Shown here piece after piece: positions 42,502 through 50,644 of a stretch of DNA of 64,000 bases. This DNA comes from an uncultured Pseudomonadota bacterium (GTDB taxonomy: Bacteria > Myxococcota_A > UBA796 > SXON01). The notes below the pieces were generated by a model that saw only the letters and a program-made list of their open reading frames with translations, was not told the origin of the DNA and searched no databases. Location of the stretch: NCBI GenBank assembly GCA_903875225.1, contig CAIQVJ010000108.1, positions 186,001 to 250,000 on the forward strand, given 5' to 3'. How positions within the stretch are numbered: position 1 is the stretch's first letter; the number at the start of each line of letters is the position of its first letter. The position numbers and the translations under genes were made by a program.

Positions 42502-43011
42502 ATGCCACTGCTCCTCTCCATGGCCCTGCTTTCCGGCTGCAAGGGCCTTGATGTCGTGCCGATCCTGAACGGAGACAACTGCGCGCCCACGCGCGAGGTC
42601 ACCGTCGCGCGCACCCTGGATGGCGACACGTTCGAGACCACCGAGGGGGAGAGCATCCGCCTGCTCGGGATCAACGCCCCGGAGATCGCCCACCCGGACC
42701 AGGACGTGGAATGCTGGGGGCCGGAGTCCGGCGACTGGCTGGCCGCCCAATTGACCGACCAGACGGTGAAGCTCGGGTTCGACGCGGAGTGCACGGATCT
42801 GTACGGGCGGACGTTGGCGTACGTGTGGACGCTCGGCACGGACACCGGCGATACCAGCGACGACGTGCTGATCAACGAGCAGAGCGTGCGCGAGGGCGAG
42901 TCCCGCGTGTACGAGGACTTCGACGACATCAAGCTCGCGGACATCCTCTACGAAGCCCAGGCAGTCGCCCAGCGGGAGTCCTCGGGGCTTTGGGGCGTGT
43001 GTGAGTCCTAG
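42502..43011 (+). CDS. thermonuclease (SNase)-like lipoprotein
   Basis: A 169-residue protein with a short lipoprotein signal (MPLLLSMALLSGC) and a staphylococcal-nuclease-like domain. It shows VARTLDGDTFETTEGESIRLLGINAPE, with the catalytic Asp and Arg positions, and LYGRTLAYVW near residue 105. The end fits the SNase fold (QRESSGLWG). Extracellular or periplasmic DNA/RNA hydrolysis is likely. An ATG at 42478 would add eight residues; both positions are possible, and a TAGCTT element sits between them. The start is back-to-back with the Wzt gene. Confidence 0.78.
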   Translation: MPLLLSMALLSGCKGLDVVPILNGDNCAPTREVTVARTLDGDTFETTEGESIRLLGINAPEIAHPDQDVECWGPESGDWLAAQLTDQTVKLGFDAECTDLYGRTLAYVWTLGTDTGDTSDDVLINEQSVREGESRVYEDFDDIKLADILYEAQAVAQRESSGLWGVCES

Positions 43012-43939
43012 TCCCGAGCCGCCGCACCCTCCCTCCCTCGTCGATGCGCTGGCGCAGGCGACCCGCGAGAGAGCGCGGGAGGAGCAGGAGATCGAGTCCG
43101 CGCTCGCCGAAGTGGCGAAGGAGGAGCTCCAGAACCGCAAGGCGATCGACGAGTCGTACCGCCGGATCACCGCGCTGCGCCTGCTTCGCCGGGAGTTCGA
43201 GGAGCGGCGCGTCGCCCTGGCCACGTCCACGTCGGACTACGAGTGGGCGGCGGTGCGGAATGGTCTGCTCGCCGATCGGTCACGGTTCATGAAGCGGGTC
43301 GAGGAGCTGCGGGCCGCCGCGAGGGTGAGGGACGAGCAGCTCGCCGAGCAGATGCGGGCGCCGGAGATCGCTGCGGCGCTACGGGAATTCGAGCTGTTCC
43401 AGACGGAGGTCGAGCCCACGCTGCCGAGCCTGCCGCCGGCGTACCGACGCGCGATCGTGGAGACCCACGAGCGGAACCTGCGACGCCTGGAGCCCTACAT
43501 CCGGGCGGTGAACAGCCTCACCCCCCGGCTCGACGCCCCTGTCGAGCCTGTAGGGGTCGTGGCGTGCGCTTCTCCGGCCGACGGCCGCCCGGAAGCCCTG
43601 GTGCTGGTGCTCCCGGTGCCCTTCGAGGTCTACCGCGAGTGGGCAACCCGGGAGGAGGACCTCGCGGGGATCTTCGCCTATCGCCTGGTCGCCGCGCTGT
43701 TCAAGCTCCTGGCGGACATCGGGGCGGAGGATGCCCCGGTCGAGTACTTCGAGGTGCACGAGTGTCTGGCGCTCCAGGTCTGGCTCGGAGACCACACGGT
43801 GCAGGGCGATCTGCGCGAGCAGACCCTCGAACACATCGGGGGCGCCTACGAGTCGGGCCCTGAACTCACGAACGCAGCTGTCGAGGTCTACGGTGTATGG
43901 TTGCGCCCGGAACTGCTGACCGAGGATGGCTACGGATGA
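43001..43939 (+). CDS. coiled-coil protein of unknown function
   Basis: A 312-residue cytoplasmic protein. Residues 15-125 are an Arg/Glu/Ala-rich coiled coil. The C-terminal half is globular (VLVLPVPFEVYREWATREEDL, FEVHECLALQVWLGD). No family is recognised. It starts at GTG inside the end of the nuclease gene (11-base overlap) and overlaps the next gene as ATGA. Its partners are the two genes that follow. Confidence 0.7.
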   Translation: MSPSPEPPHPPSLVDALAQATRERAREEQEIESALAEVAKEELQNRKAIDESYRRITALRLLRREFEERRVALATSTSDYEWAAVRNGLLADRSRFMKRVEELRAAARVRDEQLAEQMRAPEIAAALREFELFQTEVEPTLPSLPPAYRRAIVETHERNLRRLEPYIRAVNSLTPRLDAPVEPVGVVACASPADGRPEALVLVLPVPFEVYREWATREEDLAGIFAYRLVAALFKLLADIGAEDAPVEYFEVHECLALQVWLGDHTVQGDLREQTLEHIGGAYESGPELTNAAVEVYGVWLRPELLTEDGYG

Positions 43940-44457
43940 CGGACGGCGATTCGGACAGCGGGAATGTGCTCCTTCGCAAGTTGCGGGTGGATCAGGTGGC
44001 GCGGTGGCTCGAGATCCACCCGTTCGAGGTGATCCGCACGCTGGTGCGCGCGAACGCGCTGCCGGACGATCTCCGTCTCGACGCGCAGGACGTCGAGCGC
44101 GTGCGCGAGTGCGGCGGGTTGGAGACGTGGTGGGACGGCGCAGGCGCGCCGGGGTCCGATGCGGAGCTGGTCGCAGCGCTGATCGAGCGCCTGCTCGAGC
44201 GCCTGCCCGACGCCGCGACCTCGACACGCTCGGACAACATCTTCCGAGGGCTGGAGAGCCATCGCCAGATTTTCCTCAGACGGGTCGTGAACCAGCTCGT
44301 CCGGATCGGCTATCTTGACATCGTCATGACAGCCGCAGGACTCTCGGTCACCGTGCGCCCTCTGACGCGCGACGCGCTGGGTGCCATGACTGCAGGCTCG
44401 GCACAGGTCCAGGGTCTCGTCGCACAGTGCACGGCGGACGGGGGCCAACCGGGATGA
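43936..44457 (+). CDS. small protein of unknown function, possible winged-helix-like
   Basis: A 173-residue protein without signal or membrane segment. The N-terminus (LLRKLRVDQVARWLEIHPFEVIRTLVRANALPDDLRL) has a helix-rich pattern reminiscent of a MerR- or excisionase-like DNA-binding motif, but this is only a resemblance. It overlaps both neighbours by ATGA, implying coupled translation and fixed stoichiometry with the coiled-coil and PEGA proteins. Confidence 0.65.
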   Translation: MTDGDSDSGNVLLRKLRVDQVARWLEIHPFEVIRTLVRANALPDDLRLDAQDVERVRECGGLETWWDGAGAPGSDAELVAALIERLLERLPDAATSTRSDNIFRGLESHRQIFLRRVVNQLVRIGYLDIVMTAAGLSVTVRPLTRDALGAMTAGSAQVQGLVAQCTADGGQPG

Positions 44458-46544
44458 AGAAGGCAGAGCCACGAAAGCTGTTCGGACGGCCGTCCTCCCT
44501 CCTGCTGGACGAGGGGGTGTTGCCCGGCGTCCCCCCATTGATCCGCATCGAGCCGCCCCGAGCCTTCGCCGAGAGCGCGTCCGAGATGCTGGGCGGCATG
44601 AAGATCCGCAGCGTCGCGAGCCTGCCGGACGATCTCGAAGACCCCGACGAGCTCGACGAGCCGTTCGACGAGGGATTCGACGTCCCCGAAGACACGCTCT
44701 CCACCGAGGAGATGGCAGACGACTCCGACGACACATGGGGCGCCGCCTTCGAGGTGGATGACTTCCGGGCGGCTCGTCGCGTGGACCCCGACGCCGACCT
44801 GCTGACCGGTCCGGCCACCATCCGCATGGCCCCTCCGCCCAGCGCGGCCGACGAAGAGGAGGAGATGATCGGGATGCCCGAGGAGGGCGACGAGCCGGAG
44901 CACACCGGAGTGGGGGAGCAGGTCTCCCTCCCCGAAGGCTTCGGAGAAGGGCTGCTCCTGGCCGGCGACGACGGTGCGGGGGACGACGTGGCCGTGGGCG
45001 ACGCTGGCGACGAGGACGAGGCCACCGTCACCGACACCCGTCGAGGCCACACCTCGGTGCCCACACCATCCGACCCGCCCCCCTCCCCGGCGCCGGGTCC
45101 GTTCGAAGCCATGCGGCGCAGCCCATACGGTCTGGGGCTGGGCAGGGCGCGCCTGGGCGCCGCCCCACCGCGGGTGCTCACCGAGGACCCCGTGGAGGGC
45201 CTGGCCGTCGCGTGGATGTCAGCCTCATCGGAGCTCTCCGACGACCTGCCGGAGATCATGGACGACCACCATGTCCGCAGCGAGCGGCGCCGCGATGAGC
45301 GTCAGGCCCTGCTCTCGGCGGCAGTGGTTGGTGATCCGCAACGTCGCACTGCGGTCCCGGAGCCCGCCGCCGCGCCAGGCGAGCGGTCGCAGGAGAGCGC
45401 CCCCGGGCCCGAGCCCACGCGTACTGCGTCGCCCGCTTCTCCGGCTCGCGCGCACGCGTCGCTGCCATCGCCCACGCCCGACCCCGCGGCCGACCTGATC
45501 CCGGACGCCGTCTCGGCCCTCGCGGAGGCGCTGGAGCGGAACCCGGCGTCGGATGTCGGCGTGGGCCCCCGCGCCCGCCGACCCACGGGCGAGCCGCCCC
45601 GGATCTCGCGCCGCACCCGCGAGGAGCCCGCCCCACCAGCCGTCCCGCTTCGTCGCCGGCAGCCGGAGGCCGAGTCGGAAGCCCCCACACCCCGTCGACT
45701 CGCCCGTCCGACCATGTTGCCCGGCGCCGCGCCCGAAGGAGAGCGACGGGCTCGCCCCGCCCCGGTGCAGGATGCCCCGCACCGTCGCGAGGGCCCGGAC
45801 ACCGCCCCGCGCCCCCGTCGCCCGTTGAGCCCGGTGGTGATGCCGGCCCCGTCGTTCGCCCCAGAGCCCACTCCGCAGCCCCCGCCCGCGCCGGTCTCCA
45901 CGCCCAGCGACCTGCCGCCCGCGCAGGGCAGGGTGGCCCCCGCCCGGCCCAACCCCGCTCGCACCGCGCAGCGTGCCCCCGCGCGGGCGCGGCCGGCCAG
46001 GGTCGCGCCGAAACCTCCCGCCGAGGTCAACCCCGCGCTCGTCGGTCTGGCGCTCGTCGTCGGGATCATCGGACTGCTCGCCCTGATCGTCCCGCGCCTG
46101 CGGGCGCACGATGCGCCGCCGCCTGTCCAGGCCTCGGGCCCCATGGCGCCCGCGGTCGTAGCGCCGACCCTGCCCGCGCCGAGGGCGGACATCCCCGCAC
46201 CCGAGCAGGCCGCGCTCCCGCCGGCACCCACGCCCGCACCGGTGGACGAGGAGAAGCCGCCCGTGGTCGCGGCCCCCCCGCCGCCCCTCAGCAAGCCTTC
46301 CGAGAAGGCGAGCGCCTACAAGGTCGCGCTGGGCATCATCCGGGTCACCTCCGACCGCAAGGCGTTGATCATCGTCGATGGCAAGCAGCAGGGCTACGCG
46401 CCCGGGCTGGAGGACATCTCCGTCATGCCCGGCCAGCACACCGTGCGTGCCGTGGTGTCGGGCACCGGGCTCTCGCGCAGCCTGGAGATCCGCGTGGATG
46501 CTGGCAGCGCTGTCGTCGCCAGCTTCTCCTTCGCCGCGAAGTAG
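44454..46544 (+). CDS. large acidic/Pro-rich protein with one TM helix and C-terminal PEGA domain
   Basis: A 696-residue protein. The N-terminal 200 residues are strongly acidic. A Pro/Arg/Ala-rich disordered region (about 290-520) follows, then a membrane helix (ALVGLALVVGIIGLLALI, about 530-548). A Pro-rich spacer leads to a PEGA-like domain at the end (GIIRVTSDRKALIIVDGKQQ, VMPGQHTVRAV). The layout resembles the tails of myxobacterial membrane kinases but lacks a kinase domain. It closes the three-gene coupled operon and is followed by the 80-base repeats and a strong hairpin. Confidence 0.75.
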   Translation: MKKAEPRKLFGRPSSLLLDEGVLPGVPPLIRIEPPRAFAESASEMLGGMKIRSVASLPDDLEDPDELDEPFDEGFDVPEDTLSTEEMADDSDDTWGAAFEVDDFRAARRVDPDADLLTGPATIRMAPPPSAADEEEEMIGMPEEGDEPEHTGVGEQVSLPEGFGEGLLLAGDDGAGDDVAVGDAGDEDEATVTDTRRGHTSVPTPSDPPPSPAPGPFEAMRRSPYGLGLGRARLGAAPPRVLTEDPVEGLAVAWMSASSELSDDLPEIMDDHHVRSERRRDERQALLSAAVVGDPQRRTAVPEPAAAPGERSQESAPGPEPTRTASPASPARAHASLPSPTPDPAADLIPDAVSALAEALERNPASDVGVGPRARRPTGEPPRISRRTREEPAPPAVPLRRRQPEAESEAPTPRRLARPTMLPGAAPEGERRARPAPVQDAPHRREGPDTAPRPRRPLSPVVMPAPSFAPEPTPQPPPAPVSTPSDLPPAQGRVAPARPNPARTAQRAPARARPARVAPKPPAEVNPALVGLALVVGIIGLLALIVPRLRAHDAPPPVQASGPMAPAVVAPTLPAPRADIPAPEQAALPPAPTPAPVDEEKPPVVAAPPPPLSKPSEKASAYKVALGIIRVTSDRKALIIVDGKQQGYAPGLEDISVMPGQHTVRAVVSGTGLSRSLEIRVDAGSAVVASFSFAAK

Positions 46545-46545
46545 A

Positions 46546-46625
46546 GCGAGCGGCCAGCGCCGAGCCAGCGAGGCGTCGCGGGCCGCGACCGCTGCCCGGG
46601 ATCAATCACACACGGGGCCCCGGAC
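46546..46625. repeat. 80-base direct repeat, copy 1
   Basis: This copy begins 2 bases after the PEGA gene and matches the copy at 46644-46723 with three substitutions in 80 bases. It ends with the palindrome CGGGGCCCCG. It could be a duplicated intergenic element or an RNA structure; the nature is unknown. Confidence 0.9.
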
Positions 46626-46643
46626 CCCGGCGCTCAACGCGGT

Positions 46644-46723
46644 GCGAGCGGCCGGCGCCGAGCCAGCGAGGCGTCGCGGGCCGCGTCCGCTGCCCGGGAT
46701 CGATCACACACGGGGCCCCGGAC
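46644..46723. repeat. 80-base direct repeat, copy 2
   Basis: Second copy, offset by 98 bases from the first. Its end runs into the 12-base-pair hairpin at 46717-46744 that the first copy lacks. Two copies with three differences point to a fairly recent duplication. Confidence 0.9.
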
Positions 46724-46744
46724 GCGCGTACCCGCGCGTCCGGG
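46717..46744. terminator. 12-base-pair GC-rich hairpin, bidirectional terminator
   Basis: CCCGGACGCGCG and CGCGCGTCCGGG pair perfectly around a TACC loop. The hairpin lies between the convergent PEGA and FYDLN genes and ends 2 bases before the stop codon of the latter. No T run is present. In a GC-rich genome such a stem between convergent genes is the likely transcription stop for both. Confidence 0.55.
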
Positions 46745-46745
46745 C

Positions 46746-47051
46746 CTATTCGTCCTCTTCGCCCGCCGGCTCTTCGACAGCGTCGTCGTCGTCGTCAGCG
46801 TCCTCGACTTCCTCCACCTCGGCCTCGTCGTCGCTCTCCTCTTCTTCGTCGAGTGCGTCCTCGAGGCGGCTGGGCTTGCCCTTGCCACGAAAGCGTGCGA
46901 GCACGGCCTCACGCGGATCCGGGTTCGGGTCGTCCTTCTGGTCCGCCCCGCAGCTCGGGCAGATCGCCGCGGGCCGGTTGAGGTCGTAGAACTTGGTTCC
47001 GTCCTGGAAGCAGGTGTATCGGGTTCCGAGCTGGCTCTTGTCCTGCATCAT
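46746..47051 (-). CDS. FYDLN acid domain protein
   Basis: A 101-residue protein of the FYDLN-acid family (TIGR02300). The N-terminal half has the signature CFQDGTKFYDLNR and the following ICPSCGAD; the C-terminal half is an almost pure Glu/Asp tail. The Cys residues suggest metal binding. The function is unknown; the family is widespread in proteobacteria. The start is ATG; a second ATG follows directly. It converges on the PEGA operon across the hairpin. Confidence 0.9.
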   Translation of the reverse strand: MMQDKSQLGTRYTCFQDGTKFYDLNRPAAICPSCGADQKDDPNPDPREAVLARFRGKGKPSRLEDALDEEEESDDEAEVEEVEDADDDDDAVEEPAGEEDE

Positions 47052-47181
47052 GATCCTTCGCCCGGGCGGGCTCGCATGCCGCTTGGCGCGGCACGCTCTT
47101 CGCCGCGCACCTTTACGTGCGGGGACGTGCGCGTCAACCCACCGCGCTCAGACTCTGCTCAGACCGGATAGCTACGTGGCC

Positions 47182-48639
47182 ATGATGCCGCTCCGCCTCA
47201 CCCCCCTCACCCTCCTCTGCCTGCCTCTTCTGCTCGCCGCCTGTTCGGGCGGGTCCGGCGACGCCGCCCCCACCGAGGACACACGCGTAGACCACGCTGG
47301 CGAGGGCGATACCTCCGAGGCGACCGCTCCGCGCACGTGCCTGACGGACGGCGTGCTGAACGTGGTGTGGGAGGAGGACCGGACCGGCGTACCCGGGATC
47401 TGGTTCAACTCGTCGAAGGACGGGGGCAAGAGCTGGCTGCCTGCAGACATCCACATGAACCACAGCGACGCCGCTGCCACCGCGCCGGACGTCGCCTGTG
47501 CGGGCCAGGACGTGTACGTCGTGTGGGAGGACGAGCGGGATGGCGAGCTCAAGAACCACAACATCTACGCTGCCGTCTCCGGCGATGGCGGCGAGAGCTT
47601 CTCCGGGGACGAGGTGCTCCTCGACGGAGATGTGGACGGCGCGGCGATGAGCCTCGGTCCGCGGGCCGTGGCGGTCGGCGGAGACGTGTACGTGGCCTGG
47701 TTCGACAACAGCGACGGCGCCTACGACATTCGCGTGCAGGCCAGCCACGACCACGGAGCGACATGGCTCACGGACCCCAGCCGGGCTGACTCCGACGAGC
47801 GCGGGAGCGCCTACTCCGCCTGGCCCTCCATCGGCGCCACGGCCGACGGCGTCGTGGTGGCCTGGGAAGACTCACGCAACGGCGCGAACGACATCTACGC
47901 GAGCTCGAGCGACGACGGAGGGAGCTCGTTCCGCGCAGACGTGCGGCTCGATGCGGGCGATGCGGCTGGAGCGACCAACAGCTTCGAGCCCCGACTCGTG
48001 ATGGACGGCGCGATGGCCGCCGTCGCCTGGTATGACGAACGCAACGGGGCCCGCGACGTCCTGATGAACGTCTCCACCGACGCTGGTGGCTCCTGGACGA
48101 GCGGGGACGCCATCCGGGCAGACAGCGACAACGCCGGCGACGCGGACTCCCTGCACCCCGAGCTCACGACGCAGGACGGAAAGGTGTTCCTGGTGTGGCA
48201 GGACAATCGTTCGGGGGGTTACGACATCTTCGAACGCGTCTACGACACCGCCACCGCCGCTTTCGCAAGCGCCGAGGTGCGCCTCGACACCGACGCAGAC
48301 GGCGAGTCCCAGTCCTACTACCCGCAGATCGCCGTCGACGGGCAGAACATCTTCGTCGACTGGCAGGACTACCGTGAGGACAAGGACGCCGTGGGGTTCA
48401 ACGACCTGCGGTACAACTACTCCGGCAACGGTGGGAAGAACTGGAACGGGGACGACCTGCGCATCAACAGCGACGAGCCCGGGAGCTCGTACGCAGTGAG
48501 CGCCTCGGCCGGGATCGTTGGCGGGAGCTTCGTCAGCGTGTGGTCGGACGGCCGCAAGGGCACCGGCGACATCTACGCGGCCAAACGCACGTTGGGAGAC
48601 GAGAGCGTCTACGTCGCGCCGAAAAAGGACCCCAAGTAG
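47182..48639 (+). CDS. Asp-box (sialidase-like) beta-propeller lipoprotein
   Basis: A 485-residue lipoprotein (lipobox LLAAC) with an Asp/Thr/Glu-rich linker. At least six Asp-box motifs of the BNR type occur: SKDGGKSW, SGDGGESF, SHDHGATW, SDDGGSSF, STDAGGSW and SGNGGKNW. Each alternates with VVWEDxRxG-type strands. The fold is a six-bladed sialidase-like propeller. The active-site Arg triad of true sialidases was not recognised, so it may bind rather than cleave. Several upstream in-frame codons exist but only the ATG at 47182/47185 gives the signal peptide. Confidence 0.82.
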   Translation: MMPLRLTPLTLLCLPLLLAACSGGSGDAAPTEDTRVDHAGEGDTSEATAPRTCLTDGVLNVVWEEDRTGVPGIWFNSSKDGGKSWLPADIHMNHSDAAATAPDVACAGQDVYVVWEDERDGELKNHNIYAAVSGDGGESFSGDEVLLDGDVDGAAMSLGPRAVAVGGDVYVAWFDNSDGAYDIRVQASHDHGATWLTDPSRADSDERGSAYSAWPSIGATADGVVVAWEDSRNGANDIYASSSDDGGSSFRADVRLDAGDAAGATNSFEPRLVMDGAMAAVAWYDERNGARDVLMNVSTDAGGSWTSGDAIRADSDNAGDADSLHPELTTQDGKVFLVWQDNRSGGYDIFERVYDTATAAFASAEVRLDTDADGESQSYYPQIAVDGQNIFVDWQDYREDKDAVGFNDLRYNYSGNGGKNWNGDDLRINSDEPGSSYAVSASAGIVGGSFVSVWSDGRKGTGDIYAAKRTLGDESVYVAPKKDPK

Positions 48640-48661
48640 TGCACGAGCCGTCCCGTCGGCC

Positions 48662-48690
48662 TTGACGCAACGGCGCCGGGCCGATAAAAG
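48662..48690 (+). promoter_or_regulatory. likely sigma-70-type promoter for rplM-rpsI
   Basis: TTGACG (48662-48667) and an A-rich element TAAAAG (48685-48690, 17-base spacing; GATAAA two bases earlier) form the best housekeeping promoter in the window. Transcription would start near 48697, leaving a leader of about 47 bases with a perfect hairpin. Confidence 0.45.
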
Positions 48691-48701
48691 CCGTGGGCTT
48701 C

Positions 48702-48723
48702 GCGTCCGGGGTTTTTCGGACGC
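48702..48723 (+). promoter_or_regulatory. leader hairpin upstream of rplM
   Basis: GCGTCCG (48702-48708) and CGGACGC (48717-48723) pair perfectly around an eight-base loop containing TTTTT. The hairpin ends 20 bases before the rplM ATG. Ribosomal-protein operons are often autoregulated by such leaders; L13 leaders are known in other bacteria but this one does not match a described consensus that I can recall. Confidence 0.4.
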
Positions 48724-48743
48724 CCTTCATCTCTGGTGACAAC

Positions 48744-49196
48744 ATGACCGACCATCACACCTGGACCACGCACTCTACCGCCACCGCCGAGGTGGAGCGC
48801 GCATGGTTCATCGTAGACGCCTCCGGCAAGACAGTGGGCCGCCTCGCGTCTGCCGTTTCGCAGGTGCTCACCGGCAAGCACAAGCCTGCCTACACCCGCC
48901 ACATCGACACCGGTGACTTCGTCATCATCGTCAACGCCGAGAAGGTCGTGTTCAGCGGCCGCAAGTGGGACCAGAAGAAGTACCACAACTACTCCGGCTA
49001 CAAGGGCGGCCTGCGCTCGATCACCGCGAAGGACGTCCTCAAGACCGACCCCACGCGGATCATGGAAGAGGCGGTGTGGGGCATGCTCCCGCAGAACCGG
49101 CTCGGCCGCGCCCAGCTCTCCAAGCTCAAGATCTACGCTGGCAGCGAGCACCCGCACGCCGCGCAGACGCCCGTCCCCCTCCCTGCCCACATCTGA
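48744..49196 (+). CDS. rplM: 50S ribosomal protein L13
   Basis: A 150-residue protein with the L13 signatures WFIVDASGKTVGRLAS, LTGKHKPAYTRHIDTGDFVIIVNAEKV and HNYSGYKGGL. It is an early-binding protein of the large subunit. It is slightly longer than the usual 142 residues because of an N-terminal extension; the ATG at 48744 is chosen over a GTG at 48693. It precedes rpsI by 7 bases, the universal rplM-rpsI order. Confidence 0.98.
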   Translation: MTDHHTWTTHSTATAEVERAWFIVDASGKTVGRLASAVSQVLTGKHKPAYTRHIDTGDFVIIVNAEKVVFSGRKWDQKKYHNYSGYKGGLRSITAKDVLKTDPTRIMEEAVWGMLPQNRLGRAQLSKLKIYAGSEHPHAAQTPVPLPAHI

Positions 49197-49203
49197 GAAT
49201 TCC

Positions 49204-49602
49204 ATGGCCAAAGCGCTCATCCAGTACACCGCAACCGGTCGCCGCAAGACCTCCGCTGCGCGCATCTTCCTCCGGCCCGGCAGCGGCAAGTTCGTGATCA
49301 ACACGCGCGAGCTCGACAACTACTTCGTCCGGCCCACGCTCCGCATGGTCGTGAAGCAGTCGCTCAACCTCGTCGCGGCGGCCGATCGCTACGACGTCAT
49401 GATCACCGTCAAGGGTGGTGGCAAGAGCGGCCAGGCTGTCGCGATCCGTATGGGCATCGCCCGCGCGCTCGTCGCCGCGAACCCGACCGATCGCACAGAA
49501 CTGAAGAAGGCCGGCTTCCTTCGCCGCGACGACCGTAAGGTCGAGCGCAAGAAGTACGGCCAGCCCGGCGCCCGCAAGCGCTTCCAGTTCTCCAAGCGCT
49601 GA
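49204..49602 (+). CDS. rpsI: 30S ribosomal protein S9
   Basis: A 132-residue S9 protein with YTATGRRKTSAARI, NTRELDNYF-type and the end KKYGQPGARKRFQFSKR, whose C-terminal Lys-Arg contacts the P-site tRNA. The start is ATG, 7 bases after rplM. A strong intrinsic terminator follows. Confidence 0.98.
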   Translation: MAKALIQYTATGRRKTSAARIFLRPGSGKFVINTRELDNYFVRPTLRMVVKQSLNLVAAADRYDVMITVKGGGKSGQAVAIRMGIARALVAANPTDRTELKKAGFLRRDDRKVERKKYGQPGARKRFQFSKR

Positions 49603-49629
49603 TCAGCGGGGTCTGCCCCGAAGGTCGAG

Positions 49630-49667
49630 CCGGTGGTTCCGAGAGGAGCCGCCGGTTTCGCGTTTTT
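49630..49667 (+). terminator. Rho-independent terminator of rplM-rpsI
   Basis: CCGGTGGTTCC and GGAGCCGCCGG form an 11-base-pair stem (two G-U pairs) with a GAGA loop, followed by TTT and, four bases later, TTTTT. It begins 28 bases after the rpsI stop. Confidence 0.85.
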
Positions 49668-49805
49668 GCGCCTGGCCGCCGCGCCCCGACCCTCTGTCAC
49701 CGGTCAGCGTCGACGTGTCATCGATCAGCTCCCATGTGTCGCTGATCGTACACGCATCAACATGCGGCCCTGGCAGGCCGGTTTGCCACGGGGCCATGAT
49801 CACTG

Positions 49806-50444
49806 CTACCAGAGCGTGAGCTCGCACCACTCCCGGTCGGCGCGGCGCACAGCAGCGTCGAACTCCCATTTCGCCGAGAACGTCGAGTGGAGCCCTGTGG
49901 AAGCGAACGGGTCGGGGTTGCAGCCCCACTCCGCCTCCACCGAGCCGCTTCCGTGCGTGGGGGAGTCGATCGTGAGCCAGTTGGCGCTCCCGGGCATGCC
50001 GTTGGGCAGCGCGGCGCCACCCTCCGAGGTGGAAGCCGCCGTGTCGGTGGAGTCGTAGCCGCCGTCGGCCGAGGAGGAGAACCACAACGCCATCACCCCG
50101 TTCTCCGGGTAGGCCGTGAACTCGAGGCGATCGAGATCCACCCCACACGGAGACACGGGTTCGGGGAGATCGAACTCCCCGATGATCTGGTGCCAACCGT
50201 CACCTCCGAGGGATTTCGACATCTCCGCGACGTTGTTCTCCTTCAACACCTGGAGGAGGCCTGCGCCGCCGGACGAGACCATCTCGCCCAGCTGCGCGCC
50301 GGTCGCGCCGGGAATGACGACCTCCAGGTCCAGCCCCGGGTCGGTCGATCCGGTGATCGAGACCGTCACCGTGCCTCCGCCCGTGTACTGGGTTCCGCAG
50401 CACCCGAAGAGCCCGAGAAGCAGGAAGAATCGCATGAAGTCCAT
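49806..50444 (-). CDS. sigma-54-controlled exported lipoprotein of unknown function
   Basis: A 212-residue protein with a lipoprotein signal (MDFMRFFLLLGLFGC). The mature part begins TVTVSITGSTDPGLDLEVVIPGATG and has several Cys and many Asp/Ser/Thr residues (TDTAASTSEGG), with no recognised domain. The frame stays open 105 codons upstream, but that sequence is Arg/Ala-rich and overlaps kdsB; the ATG at 50444 (or 50435) gives the signal peptide. A sigma-54 promoter sits 21 bases upstream. Confidence 0.7.
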   Translation of the reverse strand: MDFMRFFLLLGLFGCCGTQYTGGGTVTVSITGSTDPGLDLEVVIPGATGAQLGEMVSSGGAGLLQVLKENNVAEMSKSLGGDGWHQIIGEFDLPEPVSPCGVDLDRLEFTAYPENGVMALWFSSSADGGYDSTDTAASTSEGGAALPNGMPGSANWLTIDSPTHGSGSVEAEWGCNPDPFASTGLHSTFSAKWEFDAAVRRADREWCELTLW

Positions 50445-50464
50445 CCGGTGTGGCCAGAATGTAA

Positions 50465-50479
50465 GCAAGCGGTGTGCCA
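50465..50479 (-). promoter_or_regulatory. sigma-54 (RpoN) promoter, -24/-12 elements
   Basis: On the minus strand TGGCAC, five bases, then TTGC followed by TT, a full match to the sigma-54 consensus. Transcription would start near 50453, about 9 bases before the ATG at 50444 or 18 before the ATG at 50435. A CAGAA-N3-TTCTG inverted repeat at 50565-50577, about 86 bases upstream, could be an activator site. Confidence 0.7.
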
Positions 50480-50644
50480 GCGCAGCCGGCCCCCGCCGAT
50501 GCCCAGCGGCGTTCTCCGGCCACGCCGTGACCAGGCGCCCCGGGGCCGCGAGCCGCCCGGAGATCAGAAATCTTCTGGACACGCGCCGGAAACCGTGTGA
50601 TTCGGCTGTGGCGCCGGACCCGTTCTCGAGCGCCCGGAGCGAGT

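Noticed and set aside
46546..46723. CRISPR array
   Set aside because: Only two 80-base copies with an 18-base gap and no cas genes; the size and number do not fit.
46993..47181. N-terminal extension of the Asp-box lipoprotein
   Set aside because: It lies in the divergent region over the FYDLN gene start and is Arg-rich; the ATG at 47182 gives a proper signal peptide.
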